A stretch of DNA of 40,276 nucleotides, from positions 1 through 40,276 of the forward strand of contig JAAXGM010000039.1 of the NCBI GenBank assembly GCA_012267435.1. Reading direction: 5' to 3'. The notes beneath the pieces are model-generated. The model saw only the letters and a list, made by a program, of their open reading frames with translations, searched no databases and was not told the DNA's origin. A program made the position numbers and the translations under genes. Source of the DNA: Gemmatimonadota bacterium (GTDB lineage Bacteria > Gemmatimonadota > Gemmatimonadetes > Longimicrobiales > Gaopeijiaceae). Shown here piece after piece: positions 28,829 to 37,715 of this stretch; positions within the stretch are counted from its first letter, which is position 1, and each line of letters begins with the position of its first letter.

Positions 28829-29920
28829 TCAGCGACCGAGAACGCGGATGGACCCCGAACCCGTGTCGACCACGATGCTGCCCCGGCCGTCACCGATGGT
28901 GCCGCGCAGGTGGGAGCGCCGCCGCGTGCTCTCATCGATCGGAACCTCCACGTCGATCCTGCCACTGCCCGTGTCCACCTCCATCCGGGCGCCTAGGTCG
29001 CCCGGGACGCGCAGGGTCACGCCGCCCGACCCGGTGTCCACCTCCAGCCGCTCGACGTCGGCGACCAGGTCCACTTCCACGCTGCCGCTGCCGGTGTCCA
29101 CCATGATGTCCGGCGCCTCCACGGCCAGCAAGGTAATGCGACCCGACCCGGTGTCCACCTCCACCGATTCCGAACGAATGTCCGCGCCGTGCACGCTTCC
29201 CGAGCCAGTGTCGACGAGTACGCGCTCGCCGGCCACGCCATCCAGCGTGACCGCTCCCGACCCGGTATCGACTTCCAGATCCCCGTTCGCGGCCGCCACC
29301 CGCACCGATCCCGACCCGGTGTCGATGCTCAGGCTTCCGGTGGTGCCCGCGGACTCGACCGAACCCGACTGGGTATCGAGTTCCAGATCTCCCTCGACAT
29401 CGCGCACATCCGTCGCGCCCGCGCCCAGGTGGAGCGAGAAGCGCTGGCCGGTGGGCACCGCGATGGTCAGGTCGGCCCAGGCCTCGAGCCCGCCGCCCGA
29501 ACTGCGAATGTCCACCCGCTCGCCGCGCGAGAATCCGCCGCGGCCGAAGGTGCCGTCGTTCCGGACCCGGACCTGGGTTCGAGAGTTGCCGCCCATGTCG
29601 CGGTAGACGACGCGGTCGGAGGGATAGCGGACACGCAGGGTCTGCGCGCCCCGAATCTCGCCGGACTCGACGGTCAGGGTCTCCGCGTCCGCGCCCCGCG
29701 GATGCACGGTCACGACCACGTCGCTGCCGGTTGCCGGGACGACGCTCACCGCCCCCGCCAGGTTGTACACCGCGACATGGTTGCCTGCGATGCGGTACTC
29801 CTGCGGCGACGCCTGGACCGCGGTTCCGTCCATCGCCGACAGGGCGACGGCAACCGCGGCCACCGCCCCTCCGGCCCAAACGAGCTTCATGTTCCTGGTG
29901 TGTCCGGCCGTTTCCGTCAT
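28829..29920 (-). CDS. DUF4097-type beta-helix (adhesin-like) protein with iterated VDTGSGxV repeats
   Basis: From ATG 29920 (MTETAGHTRNMKLVWAGGAVAAVAVALSAMDGTAVQAS): nine copies of [LIV]DT[GQ]SG[SAGR][VI] at roughly 17-21 aa spacing, the pattern of DUF4097 family proteins. Confidence 0.85.
   Translation of the reverse strand: MTETAGHTRNMKLVWAGGAVAAVAVALSAMDGTAVQASPQEYRIAGNHVAVYNLAGAVSVVPATGSDVVVTVHPRGADAETLTVESGEIRGAQTLRVRYPSDRVVYRDMGGNSRTQVRVRNDGTFGRGGFSRGERVDIRSSGGGLEAWADLTIAVPTGQRFSLHLGAGATDVRDVEGDLELDTQSGSVESAGTTGSLSIDTGSGSVRVAAANGDLEVDTGSGAVTLDGVAGERVLVDTGSGSVHGADIRSESVEVDTGSGRITLLAVEAPDIMVDTGSGSVEVDLVADVERLEVDTGSGGVTLRVPGDLGARMEVDTGSGRIDVEVPIDESTRRRSHLRGTIGDGRGSIVVDTGSGSIRVLGR
28838..29390 (-). 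repeat. Degenerate repeat array encoding nine (V)DTGSG motifs
   Basis: DNA-level recurrence of cccgacccggtgtccacctcc-like blocks; protein LDTQSGSV, IDTGSGSV, VDTGSGAV, VDTGSGSV, VDTGSGRI, VDTGSGSV, VDTGSGGV, VDTGSGRI, VDTGSGSI. Confidence 0.85.
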
Positions 29921-30087
29921 CGATGTCCTCCGTGGGTCCGGGCGCCGTCGGGCCGCGAGACCTCCGGCGCGTGCATGGGGCGTCCGTCGGCGTGGATGGC
30001 ACCCATATACGGGACGAGCGGGAACGAAGTGTCGCGGCGGAGATCCGGCGGGGCGGCGGGACGAGCCGGCGAAACGCGCGTTGCGAC

Positions 30088-31674
30088 TCAGTCGTCCGCG
30101 AGCGTCAGCGACCCCGACTGCGGAGGGGTCCAGGCGAACACGCGCCGCATGAGCTTCTCCGCGTGGGGCGGGATCCCGTCGAAGCGCGTGTCCACGCCCG
30201 CGTCGCGCGCCTGCTGGATGATGCGCTCGATGAGGAGGGCGCCGGTAAAGTCCAGACGGCCCACCCCGTTCAGGTGGAAGACGATTTCGCGCAGGTCCCC
30301 CACCTCGACAAAGGCGCGGGCGACCGCTTTCTCCAGCATGGGGGCCGATCCGAACCACAGCACGCCCCGGGGCGCCAAGTGCAGCGCGCCGTCCGCGGTC
30401 CACAGGGACAGCCTCATCTTGCGCTCGCGCCAGAGGTGCACCGCCAACGAGAGCACCACACCCACCAGCACCGCCTCCTCGACCCGCGGGACCAGGAGCA
30501 GAGTGAGGACGAAGGTCGCCCACCCCACCATCGCCTGAAGGCGCGAGAACCTCCAGATCCGCACCAGATCCCCGACGCGAACCAGCGTCGCCACCGCGGT
30601 GATGACGATGGCGGCCAGCACCGCCCGGGGAAGCGGCGCCAGCACCGAGACGAAGGGCAGGAAGGCCAGTACCGCGACCCCGCTCACCGCCCCGCTCCAG
30701 CGCGTTCGCGCGCCCGCGGACCGGTTGAGGCTGGAGCGGCTGAAGGACCCCTCCACGGGAAACCCGCCGGAGAGTCCCGAGATGACGTTGGCGACCCCCT
30801 GGCTCACGAATTCCCGGTTCGGGTCCCACGGCGTCCGGTCCTGGGCCGCGAACGTCTGGCTGATGGAGGTGGTCTCCGCGAAACCCACGACGGCGATGAC
30901 CAGCCCGGGGGTGAGCAGGGAGGGCAGCTGTAGCCAGGGCAGTCCCTGCGCGCCGGGGATGCCCCGGTTCGGGATCTCTCCCAGCACGGCCCCCTGGTAC
31001 TGGGCGGCCGTCGAGATGATCAGCGCCAGCGCGGTCGCGAAGAGCACGCCCGGCAGGCTGGGGTTGATCCGGCGCGCGCCCATGATGATCACCACGGCCA
31101 TCGCCGCGAAGCCGATGCTCGACGGCTGCCACAGGCCGGGCTGGATCACCGCCCGGAGCGCCTGGCCCACCACCCCCTCCCCCGTCCCGACCACGCCGAG
31201 GGCGGTCGGCACCTGGGAGAGGACGATGAGGATCGCCGCCGCCGAGGTGAATCCCTGGATGACCGGCTGGGACATCAGGTAGGCGACGCCGCCCGCGCGC
31301 AGCAACCCGATAAGGAGACGGGCCGCCCCCACCACCAGGGCCAGCAGCGCGGCGAGCCCCACGTACTCGGCGCTTCCGCGCTCGGCCATGGGGATGAGGG
31401 CGCCGAAGGTGAGCAGCGCGCTCAGCGCGACCGGACCGGTATGCAGGTACGGAGAGGAGGCGAAGAGCGCGGCGCCGATGGGCGGAAGGGCCGCGGCGTA
31501 GAGCCCGTAGTGGGCGGGGAGCCCGGCCAGCTCCGCGTACGCCATGGACTGGGGGATCAGGATGAGCGCGACGCTGGTCCCCGCGATCAGGTCGCGCCGC
31601 AGCACCTGGGCGCGCGTCCCCCCGGTCTCGCGCCTCGTCTGCGTCCGAGGCTTCACCGGCGGCGGGTGGCTCAC
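30088..31674 (-). CDS. SulP family inorganic anion transporter (SLC26/SulP) with C-terminal STAS domain
   Basis: DLIAGTSVALILIPQSMAYAELAGLPAHYGLYAAALPPIGAALFASSPYLHTGPVALSALL; VNVISGLSGGFPVEGSFSRSSLNRSAGARTRWSG-like SulP signature region; STAS-like REIVFHLNGVGRLDFTGALLIERI. Confidence 0.92.
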   Translation of the reverse strand: MSHPPPVKPRTQTRRETGGTRAQVLRRDLIAGTSVALILIPQSMAYAELAGLPAHYGLYAAALPPIGAALFASSPYLHTGPVALSALLTFGALIPMAERGSAEYVGLAALLALVVGAARLLIGLLRAGGVAYLMSQPVIQGFTSAAAILIVLSQVPTALGVVGTGEGVVGQALRAVIQPGLWQPSSIGFAAMAVVIIMGARRINPSLPGVLFATALALIISTAAQYQGAVLGEIPNRGIPGAQGLPWLQLPSLLTPGLVIAVVGFAETTSISQTFAAQDRTPWDPNREFVSQGVANVISGLSGGFPVEGSFSRSSLNRSAGARTRWSGAVSGVAVLAFLPFVSVLAPLPRAVLAAIVITAVATLVRVGDLVRIWRFSRLQAMVGWATFVLTLLLVPRVEEAVLVGVVLSLAVHLWRERKMRLSLWTADGALHLAPRGVLWFGSAPMLEKAVARAFVEVGDLREIVFHLNGVGRLDFTGALLIERIIQQARDAGVDTRFDGIPPHAEKLMRRVFAWTPPQSGSLTLADD

Positions 31675-32600
31675 CCGGATCTCGCCTTCGCGGGGCGGGC
31701 GGGCGCGGACGTGCCGGACGTGGGCGCGGATGCGGGCCCGCCGCCGTCCGCGGCTTCACGCGACAGCTCGACCAGGAGACGGTGGGCGGCGTCCGCCCGG
31801 GACATCCAGAAGCGCGAGACGATTTCCGCTTCCGCGCGGTAGCCCCGGTGCGCGGCCCGCCAGCGGACGGCTTCCCCGGCCAGCCATCCCAACGCGGCCT
31901 CGGGACTCGAGGACAGGAGGGCTTTCAGGACGAAGCGGCGCTCCCCCGCGCGTCGGCCGAGCCCCAAGTCGTCGGCGCAGCGCGCCAGGTCCGCGCGCGT
32001 GAGGAGCATGCCGGTGCGCACGGGGGCGGTCAGCTGGCTCAGGAAGGCCTCTCCTCCGCCGACGCGCGGATCCGCCAGAAGAGGCGCCTCGCGCAGGTGC
32101 AGGGGCAGCCGGTCCGGCGCTCCCAGCGCAGCGGCCTCGGAGAGAAGCGCGGCCCGCAGAAGCTCGGCCCATCTCCGGTAGAAGGGGTGGCCGATTTCGC
32201 ATACCGCCTGCAGATAGGGTGGCAGCCAGCAAAGCAGATGCTCCCACAGGAGAGCCTTGCGGCTTTCGCGGCGCAGCACCCGACCCGGTCCGGCCGGCTC
32301 CCGGGCCTCGGCGTCCGAGAGCTCCGCGTACAGGCCCAGCAGCGCGGTCAGGTGATCCGGTTCGCCGGGAACCTCCCAGCCCAGCGCGCGCCAGAAGCCC
32401 GCCGCCCGGTCGGCGGCCTCACCACCCAACATCCCGTCCGCGCCGACGTGGAAGGACGCGAACGGATACAGCTGGAAGAGGAAGAGCTCCGTGTGGTCGG
32501 CCGGCCGCGGGAGCTCCGGCAGGTCGAGGGCGCGGGCGATGGGTGCGTGCGCGGGGTGCGGAGGCTCGGCCAGCGTCGCCAGCGCGCGGATGACCTCCAC
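31671..32600 (-). CDS. TorD/DmsD-like redox enzyme maturation chaperone
   Basis: LFLFQLYPFASFHVGADGMLGGEAADRAAGFWRALGWEVPGEPDHLTALLGLYAEL (E-P-D-H...E-L motif); directly downstream of the Mo oxidoreductase gene; 4-nt overlap with sulP. Confidence 0.8.
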   Translation of the reverse strand: MEVIRALATLAEPPHPAHAPIARALDLPELPRPADHTELFLFQLYPFASFHVGADGMLGGEAADRAAGFWRALGWEVPGEPDHLTALLGLYAELSDAEAREPAGPGRVLRRESRKALLWEHLLCWLPPYLQAVCEIGHPFYRRWAELLRAALLSEAAALGAPDRLPLHLREAPLLADPRVGGGEAFLSQLTAPVRTGMLLTRADLARCADDLGLGRRAGERRFVLKALLSSSPEAALGWLAGEAVRWRAAHRGYRAEAEIVSRFWMSRADAAHRLLVELSREAADGGGPASAPTSGTSAPARPAKARSG

Positions 32601-32606
32601 GAGGCG

Positions 32607-35537
32607 CTAACCTCCCGCAGGATCGTCCGCGGGCAGCTGGTACGCCTCGCGCGTGGGGCGCACCGGCCTGAGCAGCCAGTAGGGGCGGCGGGTGCCGTCG
32701 GGAGAGACCCCGCCGGCCGGGCGCGTGTAGCCGAGCCACTTGCGGAACACCTGGCCGGAGCGATCGGCGTGCACGGAGATGTCGCCGTAGGCGTCCCCTT
32801 GGCGGGCCGCGCTCACGCGCACCGCCTGGTGCCAGCAGTGCGACCCGGAAATCGGGTCGGGATGCACGGGGAAGGTCAGGTTCTGGTGCACGCCCACGTC
32901 CGTCCACCAGATGCGGCTGGTGTCGGCATCCGCCGATTCGTAGGGTCCCCCCCCCTTGCGCCGCCTGAGCGACCAGCCGTCCTTGCCGCGTTCCAGGTCC
33001 ACGGTGGCCATGGCCTGGTTCTGGCCGTGGTCGGCGACCTTCCAGCGGCCCATGTGGTGGCTGCACGCGACCACCCCGGGGCGAATCCCCTCGGTGACCC
33101 AGGCGCGCACCACGAAATGACCGATCTCGGTCTCGACCCGCGCCAAGTCGCCGGTGCGGACGCCGATGCCGCGCGCGTCGCGCGGGTGGATCCAGAGCGG
33201 GTTGGTGTGCGCGATCTCGTCGAGCCACTTGGCGTTGGCGCTGCGGGTGTGGATCTGGATCGGAACCCGGAAAGTGGAGATGAGCACCATCTGGCCGGCG
33301 TCCAGGTTCTCGCGGTGGATGTGGCTGCGCGTGTATCCGGGGACGGCGAGTTCCGGCCACCCCCATTCCGCGAGGGTGCCCGACCAGAACTCCAGCCGTC
33401 CCGAGGGCGTGGGGAAGCCCCGGACGATGCGGCCATCCACCTCGACCCCGGCCCGCCTGCGCCCGTCCGCGTCGCCGTCGAGCACGGGGAGCGGGACCAC
33501 GTTGGGGGAGTCGGGTTTGGGGGCGCGGGTGAAGGCGCGCCCGTCCGCGTCGACCCGGACATCCTCGAGCTCGGCGTCGGGAACCGGCTCCTCGTGCAGC
33601 GCACCCGTCCTGGAGGCCACCTCGAAGGCCCCGTACCGGCGCATGTACTCGAGGGGCGTGACGCCCTCGCGGGCGGCGGCGGCGGGCAGTCCCGGAACCG
33701 AGTTCTCGAACATCCATCCGTAGTATTCGTCGATGCCGAGCTTCGTCCCGGGGCGCGCGCGCGATTCAAAGAACGAGCGAATGCCGAGGTCACCGTCGGG
33801 ATCGATGCGCCAAGTGAGATCGATCCAGAACTCGTTCTCCTCCCACACCTCGCCCGGATTGGCCTCGCGGGTATCGGAGACGCTCTCGCCCAGGCGCTCG
33901 CGCGCCGCGCGCAGCACGGGCTGGCGGAAGCCCACCCACTGACCCGCGTACTGCTCGTAGGAGTGTACGTCGTGGCGTTCGGAGCCGAGCCCCATGGGCA
34001 GCACGTAGTCGGCGAAATGGGCGGTCTCGTTCCAGGTCGGCGTAAGGGCGACGTGCAGCCCGACCCGCTCGGGATCGGTGAGCATCTCGATCCACGAGAA
34101 GCCGTCCGGGTTGGTCCAGACCGGATTGTACACGCGCGTGAAGTAGACATCGAGGAAGTCGCCGCTCCTCTTCAGGAGATGCGGCAGGAGGAAGGACATC
34201 TCCATCAGCGCGAGCGGATACTCGGCGGGCCAGGTGAGCTCGTTCCAGTGCTCGGGATGGCGCGGGAGATGGATGGGACGCGGCACGAACTTGTTCCAGG
34301 AGTTGGGATGGGTGCCCCCCTCGGTCGCCACCGCTCCCAGCAGCGCATTGAGCAGGAAGAGGGTGCGGGCCACCTGCCAGCCGCCCAGATTGCCCGCGGC
34401 GGCGCTGCGCCAGTTGTGCGTCGAGAGCCGGGTGCCGGCCCCGGCCACGAGGCGGGCCACGGCTTCGATCGTGCCCGCGTCGACGCCTGACTCGCGCTCC
34501 GCGTACTCGAAGGTGTACTCCGCGTACATCTCCTCGAGCTTCTCCTCGAAGCGCTCGAAGTCGCGCGGAAGATCGGGGTGCGCCTCGGCCATGAACTCCC
34601 GCCAGTTCCACCAGCGGCGCACGAAGTCGCGGTTGTGTAGCCGGTTCGCGACCAGCCAGCGGGCGATGGACAGGAAGATGGCCGCCTCCGACCCCGGATA
34701 GGGGGACAGCCAGTGGTCGGCGTGGGTGGCGGTGTTGGAGAGGCGGGTGTCGAGGACGACGAGCTTCGCCCCGCCCGCCTTGGCGTCGATGATGCGCTGG
34801 GCGTGGGGGTTGAAGTAGTGCCCGGTCTCCAGGTGACTCGACACGAGGAGGATGACGCGCGCGTGGGCGTGGTCCGGGCTCGGGCGGTCCATCCCCATCC
34901 AGAGGTGGTAGCCGGCCCTCGCGCCCGACGAGCAGATGTTGGTGTGCGAGTTGTGGCCGTCCACGCCCCAGGCCGCCAGCATGCGCTCGGTGAAGCCGTC
35001 CTCTCCGGGGCGGCCCACATGGTACATGATCTCCTTCTGCCGCCCCTCCTCGAGCGCCCGGCGAATGCGCCCGGCGATGTCGTCCAGGGCCTCGTCCCAG
35101 TCGACGCGGGTCCACTGCCCGGAGCCGCGCTCGCCGGCGCGCTTCAGGGGGTGGAGGATGCGGTCGGGGTCGGTGACCTGGTTTGCGGTCGCCGGCCCCT
35201 TGGCGCAGTTGCGGCCCCTCGACCCAGGATGCTCGGGATTGCCCTCGAACTTGCGCACCTCGAGCGTGTCGCGGTCCACGTAGGCCAGCAGCCCGCACGC
35301 GGACTCGCAGTTGAAGCAGGTGGTGGGCACCAGCATGTAGCGCTTCTCGACACGCCGGGGCCACGCGCGCGAGTCCAGTTCCACCCAGTCGTCCCAGCGC
35401 TCCTTCGGCGGAAACGAGGCCAGGTGCACCCGGCTGGGCCCCGGGTAGAAGCTCTCGCCCCGGCCCTCCGCCTCCCTGCGGGCGGCGGACACCCGCTCGT
35501 TGAGGCGCTTCAGATCCACGCGGCCGTCGCTCTTCAT
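32607..35537 (-). CDS. Molybdopterin (Mo-bisMGD) oxidoreductase catalytic subunit, DMSO reductase superfamily, no Tat signal
   Basis: 976 aa; N-terminal [4Fe-4S] motif CFNCESACG...RGRNCAKGPA; NQVTDPDRILHPLKRAGERGSGQWTRVDWDEALDDIA; SHTNICSSGARAGYH; LVVLDTRLSNTATHADHWLSPYPGSEAAIFLSIARWL; C-terminal dinucleotide-binding domain NPLWIHPRDARGIGVRTGDLARVETEIG. Confidence 0.93.
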   Translation of the reverse strand: MKSDGRVDLKRLNERVSAARREAEGRGESFYPGPSRVHLASFPPKERWDDWVELDSRAWPRRVEKRYMLVPTTCFNCESACGLLAYVDRDTLEVRKFEGNPEHPGSRGRNCAKGPATANQVTDPDRILHPLKRAGERGSGQWTRVDWDEALDDIAGRIRRALEEGRQKEIMYHVGRPGEDGFTERMLAAWGVDGHNSHTNICSSGARAGYHLWMGMDRPSPDHAHARVILLVSSHLETGHYFNPHAQRIIDAKAGGAKLVVLDTRLSNTATHADHWLSPYPGSEAAIFLSIARWLVANRLHNRDFVRRWWNWREFMAEAHPDLPRDFERFEEKLEEMYAEYTFEYAERESGVDAGTIEAVARLVAGAGTRLSTHNWRSAAAGNLGGWQVARTLFLLNALLGAVATEGGTHPNSWNKFVPRPIHLPRHPEHWNELTWPAEYPLALMEMSFLLPHLLKRSGDFLDVYFTRVYNPVWTNPDGFSWIEMLTDPERVGLHVALTPTWNETAHFADYVLPMGLGSERHDVHSYEQYAGQWVGFRQPVLRAARERLGESVSDTREANPGEVWEENEFWIDLTWRIDPDGDLGIRSFFESRARPGTKLGIDEYYGWMFENSVPGLPAAAAREGVTPLEYMRRYGAFEVASRTGALHEEPVPDAELEDVRVDADGRAFTRAPKPDSPNVVPLPVLDGDADGRRRAGVEVDGRIVRGFPTPSGRLEFWSGTLAEWGWPELAVPGYTRSHIHRENLDAGQMVLISTFRVPIQIHTRSANAKWLDEIAHTNPLWIHPRDARGIGVRTGDLARVETEIGHFVVRAWVTEGIRPGVVACSHHMGRWKVADHGQNQAMATVDLERGKDGWSLRRRKGGGPYESADADTSRIWWTDVGVHQNLTFPVHPDPISGSHCWHQAVRVSAARQGDAYGDISVHADRSGQVFRKWLGYTRPAGGVSPDGTRRPYWLLRPVRPTREAYQLPADDPAGG

Positions 35538-35576
35538 GGCGCGATCCCGTGGCCGCCGCGCCTCATCGCCCGATCC

Positions 35577-37142
35577 TCACGACAGCGGGACCGACTGCCC
35601 GGCCTGCACGTAGGCGTGCTCGTAGGCCAGCAGTCCCAGAAGCCCGGCGAGGAGGCCTGGAAGCCCGACCCAGGGGGCGGCGAGCCCGACGGCGCTGAGG
35701 AGAATGCCCGTCCGGAACCACGCGGCGAAGCGCCCCCGGGTCAGCTCACGGACGGCCAGGTGCGCGTGGGCGGTACCGTGCGTGATGGTGATCTCGCCCA
35801 GGACAAGAAGCAGATGGGCGGCGGTGAGGGCCGCGAAGCCGCCCGCCAGTAGCGGACGCACCCCGGGGGCCGCCAGCGGATGGACGGCGGCCGCCCCCGC
35901 GAGCAGCGCCTGAACCAGGAAGTGGGGCGGCAGCAGGGGATTCTGCCACAGGTCGCGGGCCCTCGCCTGGGCGAACAGGTAGGCCGTGTACACGGCCGTC
36001 ATCGCGGCCAGCGGGACACCGGCCAGCGCGAGCGCGCGGGCGACATCGGAGGCCCCCGCCCAGGCCGCTCCCAGATGAGCCGCCAGAACCGCCCCGAAGC
36101 CCGCGAGCACGAATCCTCCGCGCACCAGCCAACTTCGCCACTGCGGACGCAGGAGGATGTAGTGGAAGCGTCCGGGATGCTCCAGATCCCAGATCAGAAG
36201 GCCCGTGGTCACCACCAGAAAGGCCAGCGCCAACAGCGGCGCGCCGAACAGCCAGAGCGGGTCCGTCCACGAGAGCGCCCCGAAGAGGATGAGCAGCAGC
36301 GGCGCCAGGTACGCTCCGGCCGCGATCGACTTCGTCCAGGTGTAGAGGCTGACGCGGGCGTCCCAGGGAGCGCTGTGGGGCACGTCGTAGCTCAGGATCG
36401 CGCCCGCGGAGGAGTTTCCCCAACCCGGGTGTCCGGAAGTCACCTGGTCGGCGCCGCTCCCCTGCTCGCTCCACATGAAGAGTCCCCCTTCCGGCCGCGC
36501 CGCCGCCAGGGGGTCCAGGGTCGCCTGGCGCGCTCCCTTGTAGAAGAGCTTCGGGCGGGTCTCCTTCTCCGGGCGCCGGACCGTGAGGGCGTCCTCGTGC
36601 ACCATCTCGGTCACCTTCGCCAGCGGGTCGTTGAGGTCTCCGACCAGGATCGCTTCCGTGGGACACACCACCACGCACGCCGGCTCGAGACCCAGGTCCA
36701 GACGGTGCGCGCAGAAGTTGCACTTCTCCGCGGAATGGTCCTCCGGGTTGATGAAGATGGCGTCGTAGGGGCAGGCGGCGATGCACGCCTTGCAGCCGAT
36801 GCAGGCGGCCTTGTCGAAGTCCACGATCCCGTCCGACCGGCGGAACATCGCCGAGGTGGGGCAGGCGGTCACGCACGGCGCGTCCTCGCACTGGTTGCAC
36901 CGGGTTACCTGGAACGCGCGGCGGGTGCGCGGGAAGTGGCCCGCATCGACGTACTTGACGTACGTGCGGGTGACCCCCAGCGGGACTTCGTTTTCGGATT
37001 TGCAGGCGGTGGTGCAGGCGTGACAGCCGATGCACCGGGAATGGTCGATGACCTTGGCCCAGCGGGAGGCCCCGCTCGCGGTCGGCTCGGTGGCGCGCGA
37101 ATCGCCCGCGGACTCGACCGGCGAGGGGGCGGAGGGATTCAT
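35577..37142 (-). CDS. Fused 4Fe-4S ferredoxin-type electron-transfer subunit and NrfD/PsrC-like membrane quinone-interacting subunit
   Basis: N-terminal half has four cysteine clusters (CIGCHACTTACK, CNQCEDAPCVTACP, CIGCKACIAACP, CNFCAHRLDLGLEPACVVVCP); C-terminal half is multi-TM (SLYTWTKSIAAGAYLAPLLLILFGAL ... LLIWDLEHPGRFHYILLRPQWRSWLVRGGFVLAGFG), NrfD-like. Confidence 0.92.
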   Translation of the reverse strand: MNPSAPSPVESAGDSRATEPTASGASRWAKVIDHSRCIGCHACTTACKSENEVPLGVTRTYVKYVDAGHFPRTRRAFQVTRCNQCEDAPCVTACPTSAMFRRSDGIVDFDKAACIGCKACIAACPYDAIFINPEDHSAEKCNFCAHRLDLGLEPACVVVCPTEAILVGDLNDPLAKVTEMVHEDALTVRRPEKETRPKLFYKGARQATLDPLAAARPEGGLFMWSEQGSGADQVTSGHPGWGNSSAGAILSYDVPHSAPWDARVSLYTWTKSIAAGAYLAPLLLILFGALSWTDPLWLFGAPLLALAFLVVTTGLLIWDLEHPGRFHYILLRPQWRSWLVRGGFVLAGFGAVLAAHLGAAWAGASDVARALALAGVPLAAMTAVYTAYLFAQARARDLWQNPLLPPHFLVQALLAGAAAVHPLAAPGVRPLLAGGFAALTAAHLLLVLGEITITHGTAHAHLAVRELTRGRFAAWFRTGILLSAVGLAAPWVGLPGLLAGLLGLLAYEHAYVQAGQSVPLS

Positions 37143-37157
37143 GCTTCGGTCGACGAT

Positions 37158-37454
37158 CTATCCCCCTGCGATGCGGTCCCGCAACGGCTTGCCGGGCTTG
37201 AAATACGCGTACCTCTTCGCCGCGATGGAGATCTTTTCGCCGGTCGCCGGGTTTCTGCCGGTGCGCGCGGCGCGCGACTTGACGCCGAAGCTGCCGAATC
37301 CGGGGACCGTCACCTTGCCTCCCGCGTCGAGTTCGCCGGCGATGATGCCCGATCCGGCGCTTGTGTCGAAGATGCAGTTGAGCACGTCCGCCGCCTTGGC
37401 CTGGGGGAGGTTGGCCCGCTGCGCGAGAGCGGCCGCCATTTCCTTCTTGTTCAT
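37158..37454 (-). CDS. HU/IHF family DNA-binding protein
   Basis: ATG 37454: MNKKEMAAALAQRANLPQAKAADVLNCIFDTSAGSGIIAGELDAGGKVTVPGFGSFGVKSRAARTGRNPATGEKISIAAKRYAYFKPGKPLRDRIAGG; AGGAG RBS upstream. Confidence 0.95.
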   Translation of the reverse strand: MNKKEMAAALAQRANLPQAKAADVLNCIFDTSAGSGIIAGELDAGGKVTVPGFGSFGVKSRAARTGRNPATGEKISIAAKRYAYFKPGKPLRDRIAGG

Positions 37455-37715
37455 TACATCTCCTGCGTTGTGGGTGCACCCGACACCGCCGGATGCCCTA
37501 TCCGACGGAACGACAGGGACAGGATACATGGAACGGAGCGATTGCGGAACCTTGAGGAAGCAAACCTCCGTGACGCGATGTCGGCGCGCAAGCGGCGCGG
37601 AGAAGAGGGCGCGGGTTGGGTTGACCCCATCTGGATCCCAGGTTTCCCTTTGACGTACGGGGACCCGCTCGAGGCGGGCAATCCGCATACCGAGACGAAA
37701 AAGAGCGAGGTAGCG

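Noticed and set aside
28829-31759. 976-aa minus ORF spanning the DUF4097 and SulP regions
   Set aside because: The N-terminal two thirds read out of frame through sulP (low-complexity Arg/Pro/Gly). Only the part from ATG 29920 is the real DUF4097-like gene.
31782-34490. 902-aa plus-strand ORF (and similar long ORFs such as 7185..8963 + and 19429..21456 +)
   Set aside because: Antisense shadow ORFs of high-GC genes. Composition is His/Arg/Gly/Ala-rich with no recognisable motifs, while the opposite strand encodes clear Mo oxidoreductase, VWA-like and MurF/MraY proteins.
37640-37665. TTGACC/TTGACG hexamers upstream of the coiled-coil ORF as promoters
   Set aside because: No acceptable -10 hexamer at 16-18 bp from either.
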